Source of the DNA: Lithospermum erythrorhizon
Taxonomy: Eukaryota > Streptophyta > Magnoliopsida > Boraginales > Boraginaceae
Length of the DNA stretch: 64,000 nucleotides
Direction: 5' to 3'
Assembly: GCA_019722365.1 (NCBI GenBank)
Contig: JADFUC010000085.1
Location: 186,001-250,000, forward strand
In this document: positions 22,343-32,330 of the stretch, piece by piece
How positions within the stretch are numbered: position 1 is the first letter of the stretch
How the letters are laid out: the number at the start of each line of letters is the position of its first letter
Made by a program: the position numbers and the translations under genes
The notes under the pieces: model-generated
Databases searched by the model: none
The model's input: only the letters and a program-made list of their open reading frames with translations
What the model was told of the DNA's origin: nothing

Positions 22343-24719
22343 ATGTGGAAAATCAAAGTTGTGAATTTTCCTTTGATTTATATAGTAATATGCTTTATTG
22401 GGTCGTTTCCAGAAGGCATAAAGACCAGACCTTTATTATTATCATCTTTATCTAGACCTCATCCTGATGATTTTGCCCCCTTTGCTAGATGGCTTGTTTC
22501 TCAAAGTTCTTGGGGTGTTCTCAAGTATGGTTTTTTAATTTTGTATAATTTTTGTAACAATTGGAATAGTTAAAAAAAGATTCAATTTTTATGTAATTTT
22601 ATTGGATAGTTTGTGATACCAAGTTGGTTATTTAGGTTGTTAGTGAATTTGGTATTGGTATTATGAAATTGCAGAACTGTTAATATGGTTGTTTTAGTTT
22701 CTTTTGTAACGGGACCGGCAGCCGCTAGTCATCGAGTGCACACTGGGCTGAACTTTGCTGAATTTATGTGCTGCATAGTAATTTGGTTGACTTTTTCATG
22801 ATTTGGTAATTGGAATAACAAGTATTTAATCTTCATAGTGTTAGTAACTGATCATTGTAGATTGTATGTATATGTAATTGTAACTATATATAGGTTTTAG
22901 CTCTATGAAATCTGATTAGCAGACTTCAATTACAGTTAATAAGATAGCACATAATGAGATGTTTATATTAAGTTCTGAGTTCTGAATTTTGATACCCAAA
23001 AATTAGCTCCTATATTTGATGTGTTATACACTTAGTACAAAGGCTAGTTCTTGAGATATTATTGATAAACTTAAGATTTTGCTGGTTGATGCTGAAAGAG
23101 TTTATTCGTTTTTGCAGTACCATCGCGAATGATAAAGGAGGGACACCTTTTGGGTAGGTATCATCAAGCTCTTTTAATTAGCCCGTCAATCACATGAATC
23201 ACGTCCGTTATATTACTTAAAATACGTTGATGACAATCAAGCGGCTTGTTGCGTGGCATAATTTCAAGATTGTATAGAATGTAGTATGCCTCTTTAAAGA
23301 TCGAGGGGGTATTGGCAACCATCAATACCAGGGTTGAAATACGACAAAGTCAATATAGGATTGGCTTTGGGGATTTTTTTGGGTGGTGAGGGAAAATGTA
23401 CAGAAATGTTAAATTTGAGAAGGACAAACCAACTATAGGAGTGATCAACTAATTTAAAAACAAAAATACTTTTGAAGGCAAAATTTGAATTTTAAAGAAG
23501 GCGTTTGTTTTTCTCCCCTTTGTTTCAAAATGTTATTTTATATTTTCGTGTTCCCTTCTGCATCGTCATTTTCTTGAGTCAAACAATTACTTGATTCTCG
23601 TGCAGGAATGTTGTTTCATTTAGTGATGGTCAACCTGGAAAAGGAAGTGGTATCCCTTACTTCTACTTGACAGCCCTTGACCCAACTGCCAGATATGCAT
23701 TGGATGATCAGAGAGCATCTTTCGCCGTCAGCGAGTATCCCATTGGGACTTGTGGCAGAACTGACCCTGAGGACCCAACTTGTTCAAAAATTACTCTAAC
23801 AGGCAAGGTGAGTATATTAAACTTTCTATGACCGATGGGTATAGTTGAAGGTTTAGAGCTTCCACTATTACCTCGCCTCCCTATTTACTCACAGAACATT
23901 GAAGCGAGTATGTGATTCGACTTTTATGAAGCTTGTCTGTTTTCCTGTATATCTTTCAAGGTTCAATTTTTCTGATTTATATATTATTCATATAAGTCAT
24001 GAGATGCCCCTACTTGATATTGGAACGTGGGAACTAAGAACAGAACCAGTTGACATGGCAAATTTCATGGAAATGTTTACTTGGTTGATATTTTGGAAGT
24101 GTGAAAGTAGAAATAGCAGATTTTATTGTCCCTTTCTCGTTGTTAAACACAAGAAAGAAGCTTGCAAGTTTCCAATTTATTTTTATGTATTATAACATTT
24201 GGACGGTTTCATTTGATCATTGTAGTTGAAACTGCTCTCTGGAAATTCAGAGGAGGTTGAATTTGCTCAAAATGCTCTGTTCACGAAACACCCTGTTATG
24301 CCAGGTAATTCCGTTTTTCTTCATCACACGACATGATTGAAGGCTTTCTTAATCCGTTCGCATATTATGTTACTATTAACCAACTCTCTGATTCCTTTGA
24401 GATTTCAGGCTGGCCAAAGGATCACAATTTTCAGATCTTCAAGCTAGAAATTGACGACTTATTTCTGATTAACTGGTATGGTGGTCCTAAACCTCTCACG
24501 GTGGATCAGTACCTGCAGGCTAAAGTGTGAGTGTCGCAGCATCTTCTCTTTCTTAGACGTTACATTGTAAATAGTCCGTATTATCCAAGAAATGCAATAA
24601 ATGTAACTCTTACAGTACAAGATACTGAAGATAAATGGCAAAGAATCCAGTCTTTTACTAAGTGATCCTCAAACTTGACCTCTACTATTTGCAGGGACAG
24701 ACACATCTTCACTCTGTAA
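22343..24719 (+). CDS. Secreted CREG-like protein (FMN-binding split-barrel / PNPOx-like fold)
   Basis: Six exons joined by hand at GT-AG sites: 22343-22524, 23118-23153, 23606-23807, 24226-24304, 24409-24526 and 24695-24719. They give an in-frame 213-residue protein. It has an N-terminal hydrophobic signal segment (about residues 8-24, VNFPLIYIVICFIG), then ARWLVSQSSWGVL, FGNVVSFSDG, GIPYFYLTALDPTA, FAVSEYPIGTC and GWPKDHNFQIFKLEI, the hallmark blocks of the CREG family (cellular repressor of E1A-stimulated genes). Family knowledge: CREG proteins are glycosylated secretory or endolysosomal proteins with a PNPOx-like fold that lacks normal oxidase chemistry; the plant role is unclear. If the last intron (donor at 24527) is retained, translation stops at 24530 after AKV and the protein is 8 residues shorter. 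Confidence 0.9.
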
Positions 24720-25222
24720 TTTACTCTAACAATTCTCAACAAGGGGTCCTGGGAAAACAGCGAATCTTGTAAGATGTGTATATACCTCAGTTTGTATTAT
24801 TTGTCGATCTTCAATCCAGATTGATACATTATGAATGATCCCTGCCATTTGGGCCGAAATAAATAAGCAATGGTATGGGATGAGTTCTAAGATCTTTCAG
24901 ATTGTAAAGCTTCAGTATATCCGACGACTTAAAATACTTGAGCTTTTAGTATTGTAATGTAATATGGTTCTTGTTGTTTAACAATATCAATATTATATGT
25001 ACATTCATCTCCCGTGGTTCCCCGGTTCCCCCTCTTACGCGTCCTGCATTAGCATCGCCACACTCTGATATGTATTTTGTGAGTTGCGAAATTTCAGAGT
25101 CCGGTTCATTGAGGAACAGAGGCCTAGCTCTTGCCAGAAGAGGACAAGTGAATTTTTAAAGATGATGAGATCAACCATTGCAGGGTTATTAAAGTTGTTT
25201 TTAGTTGATATTTGAAATGAAC
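24720..25222 (+). other. 3' flank of the CREG-like gene
   Basis: Contains the probable 3' untranslated region; AT-rich with AATGTAATATGG-type polyadenylation context near 24955. A 62-codon frame at 24971-25159 is not supported as a gene. Confidence 0.4.
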
Positions 25223-25225
25223 TAA

Positions 25226-27063
25226 GGGCCTCTTTGGATTAGTAAGGGATTTAGGGGAGTGAGATTTTAAATCCACATCCCAAATTCATAGGGCGTTGTT
25301 TGAATACTTTACAAAATCAATAGATTTTAAATTCATTTATTTATGACATGAATTTTCCTTAATAAAACTGATGGATTCAAAATCACCTCAAAACACACGT
25401 CATTTTAAATCCAAACATTTATTTTAAACCGCTTCATAATGACATTTGGACCGGTAAAACTATATGCAGCTGCTTCGATCCGTATCATATTTTTGGGTCC
25501 GCTTCGCCTTAACGAATATATATTTTTGTCCAAGCTGCAACCCTCGAACATATTTTCGCAATCCGCTTTGTCTCGAGCCCATACTTTCAACTGCTTTGCC
25601 CAGACACCATTTTCAATCTATTTCGACTCCCGCCATATTTTCGGTCTTTTAATCCGTTGCTCATATTTTCGACCCGCTTTTGCCCCTCGAAACCATCTCT
25701 TTCTGCCTGCTTTTGCCCTGGGACCCCTGCTCGACGTGTCGCCCCGAAATCATTATTTTGGCCCACGCGCCCCGGAACATATTTTCTCCCCCGCTTCGTC
25801 CCCGACAATATTTTTGGCTCGCTTCTCGATCCGCAAACATATTTCAGCCCCTTTCGTCCCGAGATAATATTTTTCGTGACGCTTCGCCATTTGAACCCTA
25901 TTTTCTTCTCGCTTTTGACCAAAACCATATTTTCGACTCCACAACCATATTTTGGCCGCTTTGACGGGCAACACATTTTCGTCCCATTTCGACTGAGCAC
26001 CATATTTTGGGTCTGCTTTTGCCCTGGGCCATCTTTTCGTACCATTTTGACTTGCATTATTTCGGGTCTTGTCTGGGAACATCTTTTTCGCCTGCTTTGG
26101 CCCCGGACAATATTTTCGGTCCTTTTGACACGGGTAATTATTTTTGGCCGGTTTCGTCCCGCGACCATATTTTTGGTATGTGTCACCCCGGTCCCTAATT
26201 TCCGTCCGATTCGACCCAAAACCATATTTTCTGCCCGTTTTGACATGGGACCAAATTTTCGGCTCGTTTCGTCCCGAGACCATATTTTCCCGCCCCTGCT
26301 TTGCCTAGGATCATATTTGGCGGTCCCTGCCTCGATCAACCATCATATTTTCTCGTGGGTCCGTTTTTGACCTAGGAACATATTTTCTATCCTTTTTGCC
26401 CGGGGACCGTAATTTCTAAAATAGGTTCCCGAGTCCGAACATGCAGAAAATATGATTATGGGTCGAAACGTTTCGAAAATACGAGCTTTGGTGGAAAGAT
26501 GCCAAAAATATTATTCGCGGTCTAAACAGTCCAAAATTATGGTTCCGGAGGCGAAAGAGAATCTAAAATATACCTGACGAAAATCGGCCCGAAATGTATT
26601 CCTCAGTTTTAAATGAGTTGTGAAATATGTTCCCTCGGGCAAAATGTAACATATGTTCATAGTCGAAACGGGCTTAAAATATGTCGCATGAACAGATGAA
26701 AATACGACGAGAGTTTTAAACGACGTAAAATATGTACTGTTATCAAAATGTGTAGAAAATATTTTCCGATCGAATTCACTGACTGAGCCGAAATACAATG
26801 TCATTTATTTATTGATGTAAAATGTGAAATGTATTGTGTTTATAAATAATTCTAACAATTATATTAAAATAAATTTCTAGTAAACAAAATGAAATCCTTC
26901 TATTAAATCACTCCTTAAATTTCTTAGTTCCCAATCAAGGGATTCTAAATCCATCATCAAATCCCTTTTCAAATTTATTGATTTCCCAAACAATGGATTT
27001 GATTTGAAATTCCTTTTTTTCAAATCCGCCATCAAATTCAAATTTACCGATCCAAATGGACCC
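25226..27063. mobile_element. PIF/Harbinger-like non-autonomous element with fold-back minisatellite
   Basis: The ends are inverted: GGGCCTCTTTGGATTAGTAA at the left and, reversed, GGGTCCATTTGGATCGGTAA at the right (15 of 20 identical). Both ends are flanked by TAA (25223-25225 and 27064-27066), the three-base target duplication expected for PIF/Harbinger and Tourist-like elements. Subterminal AAATCC-rich repeats follow on both sides. The interior has no transposase; it is filled with a degenerate repeat of about 29 bp (separate entry). Assignment to Harbinger rests on end sequence and TAA only. Confidence 0.7.
25480..26800. repeat. Degenerate ~29-bp minisatellite in two opposed blocks
   Basis: From about 25480 to 26410 the plus strand carries some 30 or more units of the type CATATTTTCG-(C/G-rich)-CGTCCCGAGAC, spaced about 26-32 bases. 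From about 26440 to 26800 the same motif continues as its reverse complement (CGAAAATATG type), about a dozen more degenerate units. The whole could fold back on itself. Because units rarely contain stop codons, open frames of 94-250 codons appear on both strands; they are not genes. Confidence 0.8.
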
Positions 27064-27066
27064 TAA

Positions 27067-29480
27067 TTGAAAATGAGAAAAAAATAAAATGTTAATTTGG
27101 ATATAGTAAGTGATTCGTTACTTAAATCATGTTTTATATGTCTGATTAGTGTATAATTCAATATCGAAATAATCATAAACAGAGAAATTAAGCAGTCCAA
27201 ACATATCTAACAAAATGATCCACATATATAATAGGTGAAGAGTCATATCGAGCCGGTTTGATTCAGCAAGCCAAAAATATCTTTACCGCCCAATTTAAAA
27301 TAGAGTCAAATTAGAATTCGGCTCGGTAGAAAATCCATCTTGAAACATATCCTATTTAATTCAGTTCACGTATTTAAATAAAAACTATTTCCTCCATCTC
27401 TAAAAGATATTTCCATTTGTTATGGTACAAACTTAAGAATCTCAAACTCATCTCATGGCTACCCAAATTTCCTTTCAGAGTTTTAACTTTCTATTTTTGA
27501 TAAAATTGGAACATAATTTGAGATTTTTAAAATAAGAAAATGAAAACAACAAAAAGGGATGGAGGAAGTATATAGTTAAATTTCTATTCATCTTTCTAAA
27601 CGGAAACTTTGAATCGAAACTTTCACGGACGATTTTTTAAGCTTGGATTTTCAACGAGATTATTCTATCAGAATTCCGGAGTCGCGAATACCATCGGAGT
27701 GTGGTGCCTAAAGTGCAACCACAAACGACGAACAAAGAACGGTTTGTTGTCAAGGCACGTTTCTTTAGATTGGACTGGAGGGCCAATATACAAAGTAGAA
27801 GTGGATTGTGCTTTGTGAAGAAGCAGGGTAAAATTCAAGTCTTTCCATTTTTGTTTTTTCAATATTTCATTTTGGGATAACAATCCGGATTTGGGAAAGA
27901 GAGATTCATAGCAACGAGCGAGCACATCAACTACGAAAGGGTACAAGTTGAACCAAGTATATAAATTGGATGAAATTAATAAAATGACATAGTATCACAT
28001 TTAGTGAAGTGAGATTGTATGTTATCATTAGTTTTTCATCAATTTTGAATATTTTAGAGTTTATTATACCATTATAAGTTATTTCACATAAATTATTATA
28101 GTTATTGATCTCACAATTATTATAACACTTTTTCTATAAACAAATTTGTCTACCTACAAGGGCCATTTGCTACACACCAAACATAGCATTATTTACCAAA
28201 TCAAGTAACCTAGCACGCGCCCATAGAGGAAGGTGAAACAATGGGAAATGTTCCAGGTACTAAATTACAATACTCCGTATTTCTTTATAGCAAGCCCTTG
28301 AGGGTTTCATCATAATTCTCCCCACAAATTCTCTCTCCTTATCAGAAATTCAGAGAACAATCATCATCATACAAAGAACAGCACAAAAATCTGAGGTTTT
28401 TAAGTACCTTTTGCTTCCCTTTATTTCAACGCCAAAAATACACTCAAAAAAAGAAATAACCATCATCATGATGTTCTCTGAGTCACCACTACTTCTCCTC
28501 ACTCATCATTGTATCCACAACCATGTTGTTGAAAAACTCAATATTTCATCATTACAAGCACAATCTTATAAGTCAAAGAAGCGCAAGAAGATCATTATTA
28601 CTAGTACAAATCTTTAAGGCATCTATCTATATAAGGTCATCATATGTTTTGGAGTTGTTAGGGAGAAGCATCCATCAAGCAAGAAAACAAACCAAAAATT
28701 TGTCTTTTTGGCTTTGGTATAGCTCTTTTCAACCCAATTGATGATCATGGTCATCATCAGTTTCTTGATATATGGGGAATCAAGCATCATGGTCCGTGCT
28801 ATAGCTAATTAATTAACTAGTTCGAGTTAATTGGTTGTTTGGTATTAGGGTTTTATTTGCTTTTGTTTGTACTGTTTATTTTTTAGAAGTTTAAGTAAGG
28901 TACCATATAAATTCTATTTAATTCTAGCTGTTTAGCTAGCTAGTAGCAGAGATCTCTATAGATCTTGTTGCCTATAGTTTTCTCTATATATCTATATCGA
29001 TCTTGTTTGTTGTACTCTTGTTATTGTTTTTGGTTTTGCAAGTAATATAAAAAATAGATCTATGGTTATTTTCTTGTATGTTACGGAGTCATTTGAAGTT
29101 TAAATCTTGGTTGAAAATATTTAACCTTTTCTCTTCTTATAACTTTTCTGAATCTCATGAATTTTAGTTCTATGGTTGATTTTTCGAAGTAGATCTTTGA
29201 CTAAATGGTTATGGTATTACCTTTATTTCTTGCTTGAGGCTTTAACATCTCTTTTCCTTTTGTTTCCAAACCTTTTTGGTCATCTAGGTTTTGTCTTGGA
29301 ATTTCAGGTTAATAAAAGACCTAGATTTCTCCAAAAGCTATATACATACCCTTCTTGTATTTGAATTGATGGTTTCGATTTGAAAGGTTTAGTGAAATTA
29401 ATGAATCAAACCAATACAAACCTACTGTTTATAAATAAAGGCAATAATAGACGATTTTACATATCTCATGGTTAATGTAT
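27067..29480. other. Intergenic, no confirmed gene
   Basis: Short frames at 27609-27818 and 27668-27946 have no recognisable similarity. The part 28250-28760 has the look of a transcribed leader (C/A-rich, few ATGs; small frame MMFSESPLLLLTHH at 28468) but I cannot name a product. An ACTCCGTATTTC word lies near 28272. Confidence 0.35.
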
Positions 29481-29489
29481 TTTTCAAGT

Positions 29490-30740
29490 GGATTTAATTC
29501 ATTGTTTTCTGTGAATAAAGAGGAGTTAAAGTAGTTTGATAATCATGAATCTCTGGAGAAGGTCCCACGATTTCTACAGCTAGCTATCTAGTACTATAGT
29601 CTTCTCTTTCAATGCTTGAACAAACCGATTTCTATAGTCGTTTCTATAGTCGTTCATACACATATATTGTTCATTCTATGTTTTACAAATTTTCAAACAA
29701 CAATCATTCATGATTCATTAACTAGAATTTACATTTATTACTAAGATGACCATCATAATTTTAACTTCATAATTAAGTATGGTATGATGCAAAAAAACAT
29801 AAGTCTAGCATGGTATTAATAAGGACAATTATCAGTTTGAAATCCTTTTCCTGCGTGCCCTCATTAGCTTATGGCATATTATATAGGTGCATATGAAGTC
29901 CGAACATCATTGGCAAGTTGTGGTTTAGAGCATTGATGGTTCTCGAATAAAAACTCAGAGAGGGGAAAAAACATTAAACTAACTTACATGAAAACAACAT
30001 TCATTATTTGGGCGGGGTTCTTATTACTATATATTTTAGCATAAATATATTGCAAATCGTTCAAAATAGATCATGGGCTATCACTCCATTGATCTCCCTT
30101 AAGCTCCGTCCTCGAGAAAACTATTTGTATTATAGGCCGCGCGCATCGATGGAACTGGGACACTTATGCCAGTGCCAAATAAAGCTTCTAAACCATGTAA
30201 TCAATGTCTGAGGAAGTTTTAGCATAAAGTTTGGGGTCAGCGTGTGTTTGGGATAAATAACATGCTTTATCCATTTTGTAGTGTGTTCAAAGAGGGAGTT
30301 TATTGAAATCTTTTGCAATATTTGTAGTCCCTTACTCCCACATCGGTCTAAACATATTATATCTTTCAATATAAATACTTTGCATTGTAGGCATATAATC
30401 GATAAGATTCGGCATTGTGGATCAAGACACCTAAGTTCTGCAAGAATGGTAGCGTTATCCAACTTTCTTCTAAATCTAGATAAATATGATTCATCATGTG
30501 ATGATTTGTCTAGAGCTTTGACATCCACCATGAATGTCTAGCATCAATTTGATAATTCTCCAAGACAAATATGTCTAGGGCTTGACATTCACCATGAATG
30601 TCTAGAATCCAAAAAAAGTATTTTTTGTTTTTACTTTTTAGTGAACACTAAATATAGTTTTCACCATGAATGTCTACAATTTTTTTTAGTGATTAACATA
30701 ATATTTTTCTCTATGTACATTCACCAGCTTAAAAATCACC
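29490..30740 (+). repeat. Dispersed repeat family, copy C
   Basis: Contains two blocks also seen at 33140-33900: block P (29490-29900; ATTACTAAGATGACCA, AAGGACAATTATCAG-like) and block Q (30030-30740; TCATTCAAAATAGAT-like, ACTCCCACATCGG, then the GACATTCA..TGAATGTC hairpins at 30520-30538 and 30584-30602). Orientation is the same as copies D/E and opposite to copies A/B. Confidence 0.75.
30335..30377 (+). promoter_or_regulatory. Pol III-type USE plus TATA module (candidate)
   Basis: CTCCCACATCG at 30335-30345 matches the plant snRNA upstream sequence element RTCCCACATCG at 10 of 11 positions. After exactly 24 bases comes TATAAATA (30370-30377). Published plant rules give 23-24 bases between these elements for RNA polymerase III genes (U6, U3) and 33-34 for Pol II snRNA genes. 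Predicted start is about 30400; the first strong T-run downstream is near 30622. No known RNA is recognised after it. Function is inferred only. Confidence 0.45.
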
Positions 30741-32330
30741 AAAAAAAACGATCTTCATTATTTACTTAGAGCGGAAGTACTAACGAGGAAGCAAAGATGC
30801 CATTAAAATACTCTCTCAGAAACAACAAAACACACCTCTCACTAAGCAGCACTGTCGGACAAAAATAAGCCCGATAACAACTCACAAAATTGATCTAAAA
30901 CTCGGCCAACTATTGGTTTTTGTTGAAAGAAAAATTCATATTCCACTATATTGCTAGGAGGAGGAAGGATAGAGCGAGGCGTTACAAAGGCCGGGCCCGG
31001 CCGGAGGCGGATGAGGGGTGGGGTTGGTGTCAGGATCAGGCTTGTCCCTTCTAAATGTGAAGTGTAGAAGGATTAGGTTTATGGGGCAAATTGAATATTA
31101 CACATAAATTAGGTTTTACATGTAATCATAACTTTTATACAAAAGTTTAAAAGACTTTTATTCAATATAATCATAATTACATGTAATCCCATAATTTTTA
31201 TATTACATGTACTCGCTAACTATTTATTCAATATTCACATGGTGGTTTATTACTCACTCCGTTTGTATATAGTTATCTTTCTAGGCTTACATTTTTGTTT
31301 ACCAATTACTTGTCTCTGGCATTCAAATGTATATTTTATCTTTTTCCTCTTTTAACTTCCAAAATATAATTACATTACCAATCGTCTAATGAATTCTAAT
31401 GGAATGGACGTATATATTAAATATCAACAATTATTAATTCAATCATTTAATTATTTAGTGAAGGGATTATCACGTAAATTTGTATGATTTCTTAATCAGC
31501 CGTGTTTAGAATAGAAGGTAACTATATAAGGAGGGGTATTAGCGTTACTATATAATTTAATCCAAACTCCCTTTGTGCACTTTCAGGGGTGGAAGTTTTT
31601 TTTGAAGCGGAGGAGGGATAATGGCGGAAGAAGGGGGTGAGGTGGGGGGAGTTAGTTCGGTCGTATTAAATTAGGTTTAATGTTTTTTGTTTTGTTTAAT
31701 TAATTTTACTTAGAGGGCGCTTCAAAGTTAAAGGAATTTAGGGGCGCTTCAGCGGTCTCTCTAACAGAAGGTTTTTCACTAAATGTTCTCTAAATAAGTG
31801 CTCTCTAAATGCTTTTTTGTAGTACTGAAAGAACTGTAAACTATTTTTTCCTCTTTGCTCTTCCACCTTTTCTTTCTTACAAAAGCATCAATCTTTTAAA
31901 CAAGAGATTAAAATTTGGAATTCTTCTAGAATTGGTAACTTACATAAGCAAATTAATCAAATTCAACAATCCCTCTCTTATTTACAAAATCATCCTACTT
32001 CTGCTTATAATAATTCTTTTGAAGAAAACCTTAGACATCAATTAATCTTTTTACTTTCTTTTGAAGAACTCTTTTGGTACCAACGTACGAATCTTAAATG
32101 GATTAATAATGAAGATTTTGCGTAGTGGAACATGGCATGAGAAGATGTTAGGTCTTGACATTTATATTCTCCGACACTTTCTGGAGTTGGTATGTGGTGG
32201 AGGAGTGCAGTTTAGAATCTTGGTGCATTCGCTCATTGTTGATGGAAGTAGTTGTGAGCTCGATGTCAGACATGAAATGAACTTTCTTTCGTTTAATAAA
32301 AAATAAATGGCCAAGTTTAAGATCCTTGAC
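30741..32330. other. Intergenic with a GC-rich palindrome
   Basis: No gene recognised; open frames at 31809-32045 and 32061-32306 have no similarity I can identify. The 14-base perfect palindrome GGCCGGGCCCGGCC lies at 30989-31002 in otherwise AT-rich DNA. The part after about 32050 is weakly related, inverted, to 15830-16100. Confidence 0.4.

Noticed and set aside
25439..26370. Overlapping open frames of 94-250 codons on both strands (e.g. 25587-26339 minus, 25657-26370 plus)
   Set aside because: They lie entirely inside the ~29-bp minisatellite, which rarely contains stop codons; the translations are repeats with no domain.
28490..28790. Known microRNA precursor
   Set aside because: I compared the region with the plant miRNA sequences I could recall and found no match or strong fold-back.
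30130..30541. 133-codon minus and 86-codon plus frames in repeat copy C
   Set aside because: The same region is non-coding or shifted in the other copies of the repeat; no family similarity.
30400..30620. C/D-box snoRNA after the Pol III-like module (TGATGATTTG resembles a C box)
   Set aside because: No CTGA D box at a suitable distance and no terminal stem, so I do not call a snoRNA.
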